64,000 nt of DNA from Photobacterium rosenbergii (GCF_003026455.1 NZ_PYMB01000001.1:310001-374000), one strand, 5' to 3'. Counted from the first letter of the stretch, positions 9,693 through 19,265 are shown. The notes: a model not told the origin generated them from the sequence alone. Made by a program: numbers and translations.

Positions 9693-10130
9693 GTGATGAG
9701 TATTTGGAAAAAATCCTTCACTCTTGAAAGTTTAAATGAGACTTCGGTAAATACGCTAGTTGAACACTTAGGTATTGAGTATTCGGCTTACGACGAAAAT
9801 AGTTTGTCTGCCGTAATGCCTGTTGAATCAAGAACTCACCAGCCTTTGGGAATGCTTCACGGTGGCGCATCGGTTGTGCTGGCTGAAACGCTAGGCTCGC
9901 TGGCAGCCAATATGTGTGTCGACGAAGGCAAGTATTGTGTTGGCCTTGATATTAATGCTAACCATCTCCGTGCCATGCGCAGTGGCTATGTTGTCGGCAC
10001 TGCAACTCCCGTTCACTTGGGTGCAACCACCCAGGTGTGGCAAATCGACATCAAAGATCCGCGTGGTCGTATGGTTTGTACCAGTCGTTTGACCATAGCC
10101 GTGATGAAGCACAAGAAGGCGGTGGAATAA
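9693..10130 (+). CDS. Hotdog-fold acyl-CoA thioesterase (MenI/YdiI-type)
   Basis: 145 residues in the single hotdog fold. The sequence HGGASVVLAETLGSLAA with catalytic Glu, LHGG just before it, and GLDINANHLRAM are the hallmarks of the PaaI/YdiI thioesterase group, which hydrolyses aromatic or DHNA-CoA thioesters. Two adjacent Met codons open the frame (9693 and 9696). The stop overlaps the next start (TAATG), so it is coupled with the DUF3389-like gene. The specific substrate is not decided by sequence; menaquinone synthesis (menI) is one option. Confidence 0.82.
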   Translation: MMSIWKKSFTLESLNETSVNTLVEHLGIEYSAYDENSLSAVMPVESRTHQPLGMLHGGASVVLAETLGSLAANMCVDEGKYCVGLDINANHLRAMRSGYVVGTATPVHLGATTQVWQIDIKDPRGRMVCTSRLTIAVMKHKKAVE

Positions 10131-10363
10131 TGACATTGGTTTTTTCGGCGGGACGCATTGTTGCCAACCAGCATGAGATTGTCGTCAGGCTCGATGGCGC
10201 ATCACGAGTTTCTTTGCAGGCGGCAGTTGATGACATCACGTTGCTAGGAAAGGGGGCCAATGTGATCACCGCGATGGGTTCTGGGGTGAATTGGTCCCTC
10301 CGTCTTGACTCGGAGCAGCAATTGGAAGAATTAGCTGAACTGTTAGGGATAGCTATTCAATAG
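10130..10363 (+). CDS. DUF3389-like small protein
   Basis: 77 residues from ATG 10130, which overlaps the thioesterase stop codon; a longer in-frame version lies inside the thioesterase gene and was rejected. Sequence features: VFSAGRIVANQHEIVVRLDG, then SRVSLQAAVDDITLLGKGANVITAMG, all consistent with a small beta-rich cytoplasmic protein. It recalls the Vibrionaceae family DUF3389, an assignment from memory. The function is unknown. A terminator follows within three bases. Confidence 0.65.
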   Translation: MTLVFSAGRIVANQHEIVVRLDGASRVSLQAAVDDITLLGKGANVITAMGSGVNWSLRLDSEQQLEELAELLGIAIQ

Positions 10364-10365
10364 TA

Positions 10366-10398
10366 AAAGCCCGAGACATATATGTTGCTCGGGTTTTT
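10366..10398 (+). terminator. Terminator after thioesterase-DUF3389 pair
   Basis: Stem CCCGAG/CTCGGG with A-run before and TTTTT after. Confidence 0.75.
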
Positions 10399-10548
10399 GC
10401 GAGCTTGGACTCATAATTGCGTTCAAGGGCCCCATAATGGCTTCTAAAGGGGTATGGTGTATTCGTTAAGGTTAATAATTCAGTAAATAAAATCATCACC
10501 TTAACGAGTAAATAAAGAAGAAGTCATTGAGTGTGAAAGGAAGTCAGA

Positions 10549-11460
10549 TTGAACAGGTTGCAGCTAAAAAGGATTGCTGAATATAGTTTTAAGACAATGT
10601 TTCGACATGCCCCTCAGGTCAATGAAATTCAAGAAACATTTTATGGTTGGGTTGTTTTTCTAGCATCAGACAGTGCTAAGGTCGTGGTGAAATTCTCCCG
10701 AGAGATAGGGCGGCTTGCAAAAGAGATCAAAGGTCTTGAACGTCTTGAGCAGGCCCTACCGTGCCCAGTACCAAAAGTGTTGTACTTTGGCCGGGAAGAA
10801 GGCTACGAGTTTATTATGCTGGAGTGGCTTGAGGGAGTATCGGCACACCAGTTGCCTAATGATCCAAAAGCTATTGACCGTTTTTCTGATTGTTTTCTTG
10901 AAATATTGCTGACGCTGCATGACATGAATGCTGCTGAAGGATTCGAACTTGAAAGTGGCCAATTCGAATCGAACCTGACAGAGGCTTTCTTCCATTGGAT
11001 GGGGACAGTTTACCGATATGTAGTTAGTGAAGTGTCTCCGTTTACGCCTACCCAAAAACAAGCTTATGAATCATTATGGGCAATGAAGCGTGACATATTA
11101 TCAACGGCCTCTTCGGAGTCGTCCTTGATCCATGACGACTGTCACCTTGGTAATATACTGGTTGACCCCAAGTCCTTTGAAGTAACCGCTGTACTCGATC
11201 CTTGTGATGTTGGCTTTAAGCATAGAGAAATGGATATATTTCATTTGTTCGATGTGAGGCCAGAGTTACAGCTTGCAGAGCGTTATCAGCAAGAAGTGGC
11301 ATTGCAACCGGGGTTTGAAATAAGGCGCTGGTATTTCAGTTTATGGGATGACGCAAAACATAGCCGAAACATGGGGTGGTATGATGAAGCTTGGATCCAA
11401 AATAAGCTGATACAGTTTGAACACATGGCAAAGGCTGATTTTGGCTCCGTATTCCATTAA
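10549..11460 (+). CDS. Aminoglycoside-phosphotransferase-fold kinase
   Basis: 303 residues with an APH-type fold. The N-lobe has VVVKFSREIGRLAKEIKGLE (likely ATP-binding Lys and its Glu partner). The catalytic loop is LIHDDCHLGNILVD (HxDxxxxN pattern) and the metal-binding Asp is in AVLDPCDVG. The start is a TTG after GAAAGGAAGTCAGA; no ATG lies upstream in frame. Proteins like this phosphorylate small molecules or sugars; the substrate is unknown and resistance should not be assumed. It stands alone between terminated units. Confidence 0.75.
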   Translation: MNRLQLKRIAEYSFKTMFRHAPQVNEIQETFYGWVVFLASDSAKVVVKFSREIGRLAKEIKGLERLEQALPCPVPKVLYFGREEGYEFIMLEWLEGVSAHQLPNDPKAIDRFSDCFLEILLTLHDMNAAEGFELESGQFESNLTEAFFHWMGTVYRYVVSEVSPFTPTQKQAYESLWAMKRDILSTASSESSLIHDDCHLGNILVDPKSFEVTAVLDPCDVGFKHREMDIFHLFDVRPELQLAERYQQEVALQPGFEIRRWYFSLWDDAKHSRNMGWYDEAWIQNKLIQFEHMAKADFGSVFH

Positions 11461-11607
11461 CACTGTGATTTAATCTTGCAATCTGGCAAATCATTTTGGA
11501 TGTTGCCAATGATTGAGCATACTATGTTATATATAACCTAGTTGGTAAAACGATACTAATAAGTGTTTGGTCGTATTGCGTATCTTGATGTTGTAGGGAT
11601 GAATTTG

Positions 11608-12240
11608 ATGAGAAAGTCGGCTGTATATTTTGCGCTATTATTGCTTGCGGGTTGTGCTCAGCAGTCAGGACAGAAAACAGAGCCAATCCCAGACCCAGAA
11701 ATCGGTGGTGGAAATATTGAGCAACCTGTGACACCGCCTGTCGTTGAACCTGAAACACCGGTTGTCGTCCCAGTGCCTATCCCAGAACCTGAGCCTTTGC
11801 CAGAGCCTGAAGTGAAGCCTGAGCCAAAGCCTGAGCCTGTAGTAACTAAAACTGATGACGGTAAGTTAATTCTCGGTAGTGAAGAATGGTTGTGGGTATC
11901 ACAGGCACAACAGCATATCCGTGCCAAGGTTGATGATGGCAAATCACTTTCATCGATCGGTGTGTCTAATGTTCAAGCCTTTGAGCGCGATGGTAAAGAT
12001 TGGGTCAAATTCAATGCGGGAGGGCAAGAGGTTGAATTACCTGTTGAGCGCTGGTTGAAGTCAAAACAGAGCGATTCACGTCAAGCGGTTGTTAAACTCA
12101 GGGCGAAGTTGGGTGAACTGAATGAGTTGACGGAATTTGCCCTGACAGCAGGTAAAGGGATCGTGCTCGGTGTGAACTTTATTAGGGATGTCGCAATTGT
12201 CGATAGCAACCGTAAGTTTGTTCAACCTAAGGCAAAATAA
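11608..12240 (+). CDS. Lipoprotein with Pro-rich linker and retropepsin-like domain (PF05618-like)
   Basis: 210 residues. ATG 11608 has GTAGGG nine bases upstream and opens a lipoprotein signal (ALLLLAGCAQQ). A linker of P-E-P repeats follows (residues about 35-80). The C-terminal 125 residues match the order of the ATP-dependent zinc protease/RimB retropepsin family: ILGSEEWLW, IRAKVDDGKSLSS, FERDGKDWVKF and VLGVNFIRDVAIVDSNRKF. In that family the catalytic Asp is in an AKVDTGA motif; here it reads AKVDDGK, so the Thr is replaced. It may be a divergent or inactive protease. The family call is from recalled motifs. Confidence 0.7.
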   Translation: MRKSAVYFALLLLAGCAQQSGQKTEPIPDPEIGGGNIEQPVTPPVVEPETPVVVPVPIPEPEPLPEPEVKPEPKPEPVVTKTDDGKLILGSEEWLWVSQAQQHIRAKVDDGKSLSSIGVSNVQAFERDGKDWVKFNAGGQEVELPVERWLKSKQSDSRQAVVKLRAKLGELNELTEFALTAGKGIVLGVNFIRDVAIVDSNRKFVQPKAK

Positions 12241-12261
12241 CCATTGGCTAAAAAGTCATAG

Positions 12262-12296
12262 AAAAACGGCTGAGTTAACTCAGCCGTTTTTTATTT
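12262..12296. terminator. Bidirectional terminator
   Basis: Stem AAAACGGCTGAG/CTCAGCCGTTTT with TTAA loop and T-rich tail, between two convergent genes. Confidence 0.85.
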
Positions 12297-12312
12297 TACG
12301 CTTTAAGAGGTA

Positions 12313-13134
12313 TTAACTCCCAGGCGTCTCAACGCTAACTTCATAACTGGTGAATTTACGAATGTTAATGACACCAGTGTCAAAAATAAGGTATTGGCCT
12401 TTAATGCCCAGCAGTGTGCCTTCGACCACGGGTTCTTTATCGAAGTTATGGGAGGCTATTTTCTTCGGGTGCTCTGTTACCGGGTATTGGATATCAACGA
12501 TCTCTTCGTTGAGTTGCTCGACGGCATCTTCCCCGTATATTTCCAGCAATTCATTAATACGTTGCTCAATGGCAGGCAAAAGGCGCTGCGCTTCATCTTG
12601 CAGGGCAATGTCAGCATTATCTCCCTTTAGCATAGCTCGCCAGTTCGTCTTATCTGCTACCAGATCAGCCAGTGCAATTTCAGCAAGGCCGGAAATTTGA
12701 CGGGTTTTGACTTTTAAAATCGGTAAAGCCTGTGTTGCCCCTTGGTCAATCCAGCGAGTTGGCAACTGAGTATGTCTGGTAATACCTACTTTTAAACCTG
12801 AGGTATTGGAAAGATAGACATAGTGGGGAACCATACAGTTGGCGTCACCCCATTCAGGCTCTCGGCATGTGCCTTTTGCATAATGGCAGGTTTCCGGCTT
12901 CATGATACACATGTCACAACGGGCTAACTTCTTCATACACGGAAAACAGTGTCCCTGAGAGTAGCTTTTCTTCGTTTTCTTACCGCAGGCATCGCAGTAG
13001 ATATTACCGGTATAGGTTAGCTTAAGGTGTTTACCAATAAGCGGGTTTAAAGGGAGTAACTCATCACCAACAGGGAGTTGGTACTCGACAACATCGCCGA
13101 GTTGAGACTTCATTTTGCTCAGTGTTCCTAGCAT
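12313..13134 (-). CDS. DUF2797 family protein with Cys-rich zinc region
   Basis: 273 residues. The N-terminal third holds many paired cysteines (YCDACGK, HCFPCMK, RCDMC, TCHYAKGTC), which look like zinc-binding knuckles. The centre reads YVYLSNTSGLKVGITR, recalling a GIY-YIG-like core, then LPTRWIDQGA, as in DUF2797 proteins. Function unknown; nucleic acid binding is a reasonable guess. The ATG at 13134 is the first in frame after the divergent GNAT promoter region. Confidence 0.8.
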   Translation of the reverse strand: MLGTLSKMKSQLGDVVEYQLPVGDELLPLNPLIGKHLKLTYTGNIYCDACGKKTKKSYSQGHCFPCMKKLARCDMCIMKPETCHYAKGTCREPEWGDANCMVPHYVYLSNTSGLKVGITRHTQLPTRWIDQGATQALPILKVKTRQISGLAEIALADLVADKTNWRAMLKGDNADIALQDEAQRLLPAIEQRINELLEIYGEDAVEQLNEEIVDIQYPVTEHPKKIASHNFDKEPVVEGTLLGIKGQYLIFDTGVINIRKFTSYEVSVETPGS

Positions 13135-13249
13135 GACTTTGCTCTTTGTTATGTTATGCCTCTATCATAACACTTGGCAGTTCTGTGTGCTTGTTCTTGT
13201 GATGCCAGAGTGGCTTCCCTTTATATTAACTGTTTCGTTAAGGACTATT

Positions 13250-13755
13250 ATGGCCGATAGAATAGAGGTAGCAAACCTATCCCCGGGCTTTATTGAGCCA
13301 GACATTGCCCTTATGCCTGAAACAGAGCGATGCGAATTATGGCGAACTATAAACGCTGCATTTGCCGAATATGAAGACTTTATTGGTAAGCCGTATAAGC
13401 GATTTACAACCTACGAGCAATTTTTCCAAAGCCTTACTGATGAAAACAGCCACTATCTGTTAATCAAAGACGGGAAAAAAGCTTAGCGGGTGTGTGTTAC
13501 CGGGAGCCTGATGAGCTTTCGGAGACCTTGTATTTCGGCACGCTTTGGGTGTCGCTGGAATATAGAAATATGGACCTTGCATCCCAATTGATTGGTCAAT
13601 TAGAGCGAGAAGCAAGGAAACGGGGCTTAAGAGGTATGAGTATCCAACTTTATCGAATACCTACCTTGATTGACTTCTATCGTAGGCGTCATGGTTTTGT
13701 ATTTGCGAAAGACGAAACTCGAGGCCAAATGGTCAAATACTTTGATTGTAAATAA
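13250..13755 (+). pseudogene. GNAT N-acetyltransferase gene with a frameshift
   Basis: ATG 13250 follows AAGGACTATT. The first frame runs MADRIEVANLSPGF to LLIKDGKKA and stops at 13486. The second frame, shifted by -1, picks up the same protein (LAGVCYREPDE) and runs to 13755 with SLEYRNMDLASQLIGQLERE, the acetyl-CoA-binding region, and LIDFYRRRHGFVF. Together they give about 168 residues of normal GNAT layout. The break falls at GGGAAAAAAGC (13471-13485), where one missing A would restore the frame. It may be a real loss, a sequencing error in a homopolymer, or slippage. Confidence 0.8.
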
Positions 13756-13894
13756 ATGTAATCTTTGGCTGCTTGTGGTTTACATGTTTATACGTCGCTG
13801 TATCATTTTTATATGCTACGTAACACTCACATGCAGTTGGTCATGATCATAGTGAGTGTCTTTATAAACGGAATAATAACAAAGGGAAGAAGTC

Positions 13895-14341
13895 ATGAAA
13901 AAAGCTCTGCTTGCAGGATGTATTGTATTTGCAGCTAGTGTTTCCGCATCCCCATTTGAAAAGCCTGAAGATGCCATCGAATACCGTCAAGCGGCATTCA
14001 CCATGATTGCGACTAACTTTGGTGACTTGGCTGAAATGGTCAAGGGGCGTAAAGATTGGGATCAGCAAACTTTCAGCCAGCGCGCACAATTTATTTCACA
14101 GCTAACCTATATGCCGGAAGAAGCATTCAAAGTAGAAGGGACAGACAAAGGCCAAACTAAGGCTAAGCCTGAGATTTGGTCAGATTGGGACGGCTTCAGT
14201 GCTAAATTAGATAAATTCCAAGGTGATATGGCAAACTTGGCTAAAGTATCACTTGAAGGGGATGAGAGAGCAACCAAGCGTGCTTTTGGTGAAGCGGCCA
14301 AGAACTGTAAGTCTTGCCATAGCGACTATAAGTACCGCTAG
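13895..14341 (+). CDS. Cytochrome c' (class II c-type cytochrome)
   Basis: 148 residues: signal peptide (MKKALLAGCIVFAASVSA), a four-helix-bundle-like body starting EDAIEYRQAAFTMI, and a single C-terminal haem-binding CKSCH followed by DYKYR, the typical position for cytochrome c'. It is periplasmic and likely binds NO or serves electron transfer. RBS GGGAAGAAGTC. It faces a cytochrome b561-like gene; such pairs are common and suggest the two work together. Confidence 0.88.
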   Translation: MKKALLAGCIVFAASVSASPFEKPEDAIEYRQAAFTMIATNFGDLAEMVKGRKDWDQQTFSQRAQFISQLTYMPEEAFKVEGTDKGQTKAKPEIWSDWDGFSAKLDKFQGDMANLAKVSLEGDERATKRAFGEAAKNCKSCHSDYKYR

Positions 14342-14382
14342 GCTTAAGTACTCCTTTTTATACCAGCGCAAATAGCAAACAT

Positions 14383-14412
14383 AAAATGCCAGACCTAAGT
14401 CTGGCATTTTTT
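14383..14412. terminator. Bidirectional terminator
   Basis: Stem AAAATGCCAGAC/GTCTGGCATTTT with CTAA loop, between the convergent cytochrome genes. Confidence 0.85.
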
Positions 14413-14414
14413 GA

Positions 14415-15089
14415 TCAAAACAAATAGGCGACCACATCTTTGGCAAGGGTGAAATAAACGATTATGCCGATAGCGAAAAATATCACCCATCCCCAAATAC
14501 CATTTACGACTTTCGGTAATGCCTCATCATTAAACCGTTTCCTGCCTGTTAGCATTGGTGTAATAAGGTTTTCTTTTCGTAAGGAATAAACAGCAATCGC
14601 GGTTAAATGAAGCCCAATGGCACCAAGGATAATGTCAAAGTTAATGGCATGGATTTCTGTGAGCAGACTGCTTGTTTCACCACTGACAAGGTAAGCGAAA
14701 GGCCCTTCGGATATAATATCGTCATTGGCAAAAAGCCCAGTTGTTAGCTGTGTTATCAGCAGGAGCATAAAAGCCACCACCATATAAGCGCCGGCAGGGT
14801 TGTGACCCGGAGAATATGAAGGCTTTTCACCTCGAAGACTTGCGGTTAGATAGTTGATAACCGTTACCGGGGAACGGACAAAACGGCTGAATTGAGCGGT
14901 TTCACTGCCAAAAACACCCCAAATCAATCGAGTCGAAATGAGCGCTAATAGAAAATATGCCAAACTAAAATGCCAGTCCATTAGCCCTTCGGTACCTGTG
15001 TACCATAGCCCACCAATGGTGACGGCCTGAAGCCAGTGGTAGCCACGGATAAAACTGTCCCACACCGGGTGAAGTTGGGTATGAGTCAT
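14415..15089 (-). CDS. Cytochrome b561-like membrane protein
   Basis: 224 residues with at least four hydrophobic helices. The N-terminal WDSFIRGYHWLQAVTI and LMDWHFSLAYFLL supply His ligands, and the C-terminal EIHAINFDIILGAIGLHLTA another pair, matching the bacterial b561/Ni-Fe hydrogenase b-type haem family. It would move electrons from the quinol pool to a periplasmic cytochrome, plausibly the convergent cytochrome c'. RBS AAGGAATAGGTA before the ATG. Confidence 0.85.
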   Translation of the reverse strand: MTHTQLHPVWDSFIRGYHWLQAVTIGGLWYTGTEGLMDWHFSLAYFLLALISTRLIWGVFGSETAQFSRFVRSPVTVINYLTASLRGEKPSYSPGHNPAGAYMVVAFMLLLITQLTTGLFANDDIISEGPFAYLVSGETSSLLTEIHAINFDIILGAIGLHLTAIAVYSLRKENLITPMLTGRKRFNDEALPKVVNGIWGWVIFFAIGIIVYFTLAKDVVAYLF

Positions 15090-15273
15090 TACCTATTCCT
15101 TCCATGAAAAATGATATCGATATTTTACCCTTTAGAAACATACTGGCTACAGTGGTTGTTGTTTCTTTTCATTTATTTACAAAACAGTTCTGGTGTTAAG
15201 CCTAGTGAGTATTAGGTCAACAAAAAGGCCCCTAATGGGGCCTAGAATAGAGTAGGTACATATTTGATACTGA

Positions 15274-17652
15274 TTAACGGTTCTCAATCCGGTTGTAATC
15301 AAGTAACCCTGACTCGATAGGGAACCTACGTTGGTTGATTTCATTGAGTTTATCGCTGAATGACCAGAAGTCAGCACTGGTACGTCGCATACCGTATTTA
15401 TCTAAAAACAGTCGGTATTCTTCTTCTGACGTGATGGCGCTGATCTGTTTGGCTGCATCATCTAGCTCTGTTGCTTTTAGGTGCCAAAAAGCTCGAGGGT
15501 AACTGCCGAGCAGACCACGTACTAGAGTCACATTGTCTTGCGCAGGAAGACGGTTAGACTCTTCATCGAATAGGCTTGAGATGTTTTTGTGGGCGCTATT
15601 GCGGATTAGGGTGAATAATTCTGCTTCTTGGTTAGTCTCTGTTGGCTCGACCATAATGAAGGTAATCTCAGGTAACAGGCTTGCTTGCTTACCGCTCAAC
15701 CGGTTCAATTTATACAGCGCAAGAGATCCATTTTTGGCAAGTGGTGATTGAGTGAAATCGTATCGATCTGGCAAAACCACTTTCAGCTTCTCTAGAAGCA
15801 TACCGAATAGCTCATTTTTCGGATGCTCGGTGTGGTACTTGATTCCGGTCGGTTGATCGAATTCGTTAATATCACCCTGAAGGTAATCGCTTAGGTGTTT
15901 ATTGGAGCCCTGATACCAGTAGGCCAGCTGCTCTCTTCGTACCTCTGCTGGCAGTAAAGAAAGGAAGTTAGATTCACCTTCCATACGCAAGAAGTCCATA
16001 TACATACGCGTTACAAGCTGGTGGCCAAAGTTTCCGTAAACATCGAAGCCTGCAACTAACAGGTAATGGATGCGCTCAAGTAAAGAGTAGTCAATGACCC
16101 ATGCCGTCTTTGGTTGGCTGCCTACCAGACCTTTTGTGACGGTTGCACTATCGAAATGGCGGAAGACAGTTAGGCTAGCATTGTCATTGTAGCCATCCCC
16201 ATCCCAAATTAGATCGGTTGTTAAGTGCTCGCCGTTCTTGAAGGCATCATTGAGGAAAGCATTTTTCGCCTTGAGGAAACGGCCTTGTTGCTTGGAGTAA
16301 GAAATCCAATTAGCAACAGGTAGCGTGTTGCTCTCATTTTCTGCTGGTAGCCTCAAATTGTCTGCTTGAGTTTCATAAAATTCATCAACAGAAGGGGTGT
16401 TAGCCATCGCTGGATCCACGAAGAACACCCAGAAGTGATCATTAATAACATTCAGTGCCAATTGTCCTCGGCATACCGGACCTTTGATAAATCCCATGAT
16501 GGTATTTTGGGCGTTATCAATCATGAAGCGATAGCGGCTATCGACTGGGATTTGTTTAAAAGCAATCAATGGGTTGGCAGCAATGTCTGGGTGGTAGCTA
16601 GGCATTGATGTGACCTTATACTCCGGCTCGATAAACAACGTTTTGAAACGAGTGAGCTTGGCTTTATTCAGGGCATAAGGCATGTGGGTTTTATCGACGA
16701 TGGTCTCCCGCACAGGTTGGAAGCGGTAGTACACGCGCTCGACGCCGGGAGTATCATAAGGACGTCGCGTTGCAATAAGGTCGATTGGTTCACCTGGGGC
16801 GGTACGGGAACGCACTAAATTGAAAAATGTTGGGTGTTGCTCATCTGAAAAATAAAGATGGGAGACAAACAGGTGCTCGTAAATGTAGCGACTTGCCAGT
16901 TGCTGCTTCAGGCTACTTCCATTTAGGAAGGCTTCCCACTCAGCCACTTTTGATAAGGTGGATGAGCTAGGCTGAGGTGCAGTTGCCATTAAGGCACCAC
17001 TTGCTAGCCAGTCCATCAGAACTTGGTTTTCTTTGTCACTAATCTGTGGCAGGCCATAAGGCATTCCCCATTGCGGATAATTCTGCTCATACTTCGCCAT
17101 TTCTTCAATGGTTGGGCATTGCTGATCCCGGTCTAATGAAAAGTCCCATTCCTCATGGTTAAGGACTTTCTGCTCAGGTAGAGGGTGCGCCTGTTTAAGC
17201 TGAAGCATACGCGCCATGACACCGGCTTGGGTATTCGCTTCTTCGGATTGGATTCGTTCATTAAGAACGGGATTAAACCCTTTTTCGCGCCATTCAGCCG
17301 TTGACTGTGCATCAATAAACATACGTGTGGTATTCGCAGCGAGAAGTCGGGTTCCTTCATATACCTTTTCTTTACTGGCACCACGGTCTATGCCTTCTGC
17401 CGAAGACATTTTTAATTGGCAGGGTGCATCGTAGCAGGCATGGCAGACAACACAGCGATTTTCAATGATGGGCTTTACGGTGTCCAAATAGTGATTGGCA
17501 ATGGGAGAAGTATCAGCCGCTATTCTTTCCTGCGGTTGGGGTTTGCCGAATTGCTGGTCAAAGTTCAGCCCAGCATAAACAGCGCAACCGGAGAAAAACA
17601 GTATCAGGGCAAACAGCCATGATCGTTTTAAGTGTCTGTTATTTTTAGTCAT
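15274..17652 (-). CDS. cti: Fatty acid cis/trans isomerase (Cti)
   Basis: 792 residues from ATG 17652 (a TTG-initiated longer form to 17682 is less likely). A hydrophobic export signal (WLFALILFFSGCAVYAG) precedes a c-type haem site, NRCVVCHACYDAPCQLK, which is the known signature of periplasmic Cti. Cti converts cis- to trans-unsaturated fatty acids in membrane lipids, stiffening the membrane under solvent or heat stress without new synthesis. The length fits the family. Monocistronic; its control is not evident. Confidence 0.88.
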   Translation of the reverse strand: MTKNNRHLKRSWLFALILFFSGCAVYAGLNFDQQFGKPQPQERIAADTSPIANHYLDTVKPIIENRCVVCHACYDAPCQLKMSSAEGIDRGASKEKVYEGTRLLAANTTRMFIDAQSTAEWREKGFNPVLNERIQSEEANTQAGVMARMLQLKQAHPLPEQKVLNHEEWDFSLDRDQQCPTIEEMAKYEQNYPQWGMPYGLPQISDKENQVLMDWLASGALMATAPQPSSSTLSKVAEWEAFLNGSSLKQQLASRYIYEHLFVSHLYFSDEQHPTFFNLVRSRTAPGEPIDLIATRRPYDTPGVERVYYRFQPVRETIVDKTHMPYALNKAKLTRFKTLFIEPEYKVTSMPSYHPDIAANPLIAFKQIPVDSRYRFMIDNAQNTIMGFIKGPVCRGQLALNVINDHFWVFFVDPAMANTPSVDEFYETQADNLRLPAENESNTLPVANWISYSKQQGRFLKAKNAFLNDAFKNGEHLTTDLIWDGDGYNDNASLTVFRHFDSATVTKGLVGSQPKTAWVIDYSLLERIHYLLVAGFDVYGNFGHQLVTRMYMDFLRMEGESNFLSLLPAEVRREQLAYWYQGSNKHLSDYLQGDINEFDQPTGIKYHTEHPKNELFGMLLEKLKVVLPDRYDFTQSPLAKNGSLALYKLNRLSGKQASLLPEITFIMVEPTETNQEAELFTLIRNSAHKNISSLFDEESNRLPAQDNVTLVRGLLGSYPRAFWHLKATELDDAAKQISAITSEEEYRLFLDKYGMRRTSADFWSFSDKLNEINQRRFPIESGLLDYNRIENR

Positions 17653-17789
17653 TCTGATTTTTATCTTTATTTTATGCAGCAAGCTGCAATGCGTTAAAAG
17701 CTAATGTCATGTATAAGTTTATCAAAACACTCATATTGCTTGGGAAAATGATTTGATCTTATTGAATGGTGAAGGGATATACAGAAAAG

Positions 17790-17818
17790 AAGAAGCAGCT
17801 CATTTGAGCTGCTTCTTT
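17790..17818 (-). terminator. Terminator after the ToxR-like gene
   Basis: Stem AGAAGCAGCTC/GAGCTGCTTCT with short loop; the minus-strand tail reads into TTTTCTGT. Confidence 0.75.
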
Positions 17819-17826
17819 ATGTGCTG

Positions 17827-19113
17827 TTATAAGGCTTTTTGAGTTATCGCTTGGCGCTTGTAGTTAAAAATCTTGGCATCTTTTTCACTGTTATGAACCC
17901 AAAATATGCCGACTTGATCATTTAAAACCAGATCAACAAAAGGTTGCTGATAGAGAAGGTAGCTGTAGCCAATATTTTTACCGAGGAACTGATTTTTCAC
18001 CTTACTTTCAAGGTAAATGGCCGTTGATGTGTCTTCATTGACAAATTCATTAGGCTGGTAAGCCCAGTGGTACATGATAGGCTTAAGCTCGATAGTAGAA
18101 ATAAAAGGGGATTCATTCTCTACCACAGTCAAGGTTGCCGAGCTGATTGACAGAGCATGGTGATAGCCTGTTTTTTCTTCAGAAATAAAGTTTAAATACG
18201 AGAAGTTAAGCTTATTGTCTTTATCTTTGGTGATGTAATGGTACACAACCTGAGAGTCGATACCTGAATCATCAACAAAGTTTAGGAAGACTTGTGATGT
18301 CGGTTCGCGGGCGAGTTCGGTTTGAATAATTGGGTCTTGGCGAGAAAGAGGTAAGTCTTGCATTACCTTGAGCTTAAACAGACGCCAGCCTTCATCGCTA
18401 ATTTGATATGAGAAATCAGTGTTGGGTAGGCAATGGTTATTTTCATCAACCCGGCACCATGCAAGAGAGTATGAGTCTTTCCCCTTGAATGCATAGAGCT
18501 TTAGGTTTGTTAAGTCCGGCACATTATCAAGTTGGGAATAGGTGTCATGTAGGTCATCAAGCTTTGCTTGAAGTTCGCTGATCTCTTTTTCGCTGGTAGA
18601 GATCAGTGTGACGGTACTGTTTTGCAACATACTTGTGCGGGTGATGTAATGTGGTTTGTCTGGGTATTTGTACCCAGTGAACCAGAGATAACTACCTACA
18701 AGCAAAATCCCAGCCGCAAGGGTTGCAATGGAAAGGTAAGGTAAATATGGGGCTGTCTTCTTTATTACAGTGGCTGTGGATAAATCGGAATATTTTTCGA
18801 TTGAAACTTGGGTGATCTGGTATCCGACCCGAGGTAGGGTTTCGATGATTTCACCCTTGGTTTTTTCCTGCAACTTTACCCGTAAGCTACGAATTGCTTG
18901 GAAAAGAGAGGCCTCAGAGACAACCCGATCTGGCCAACCAGCCTTGAGCAAATCTTCTTTTGTCACTGGGCAGTTAGCATGTTCTATCAAATAGAGCAGA
19001 ATATATTGCTCTGAAAGGTTGAGCTTTTGACTGGTAGTGTCTGACTTTATAACCCCTAGAGCTGGAATAAAAACAAGCTCATTAGTGAATTTAAATTGCT
19101 TCTGGCCAGACAT
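17827..19113 (-). CDS. ToxR/CadC-like membrane-bound transcriptional regulator
   Basis: 428 residues. A cytoplasmic winged helix (residues about 10-105) with SEQYILLYLIEHANCPVTKEDLL..GWPDRVVSEASL and RVGYQI is of the ToxR/CadC type. One membrane helix (about 122-145, YLSIATLAAGILLVGSYLWF) leads to a large periplasmic domain of about 280 residues, which I cannot assign. Such proteins sense a periplasmic signal and act directly on DNA. It lies upstream of cti on the same strand but is separated by a terminator, so cti may or may not be its target. RBS GAGGTATCA. Confidence 0.82.
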   Translation of the reverse strand: MSGQKQFKFTNELVFIPALGVIKSDTTSQKLNLSEQYILLYLIEHANCPVTKEDLLKAGWPDRVVSEASLFQAIRSLRVKLQEKTKGEIIETLPRVGYQITQVSIEKYSDLSTATVIKKTAPYLPYLSIATLAAGILLVGSYLWFTGYKYPDKPHYITRTSMLQNSTVTLISTSEKEISELQAKLDDLHDTYSQLDNVPDLTNLKLYAFKGKDSYSLAWCRVDENNHCLPNTDFSYQISDEGWRLFKLKVMQDLPLSRQDPIIQTELAREPTSQVFLNFVDDSGIDSQVVYHYITKDKDNKLNFSYLNFISEEKTGYHHALSISSATLTVVENESPFISTIELKPIMYHWAYQPNEFVNEDTSTAIYLESKVKNQFLGKNIGYSYLLYQQPFVDLVLNDQVGIFWVHNSEKDAKIFNYKRQAITQKAL

Positions 19114-19265
19114 TGATACCTCAGAGCCTCTTGCTTAACTGCTATTTTAGTCGTTGATTGGCAATAGGAATCACAGTTTGAACGTAATGATGCCTAATTG
19201 ATTGAAGGTGCTTATTTTATCATGAAAAAAAATAATTGGTATGCGAATAATTGCTGCAAAAAAAC

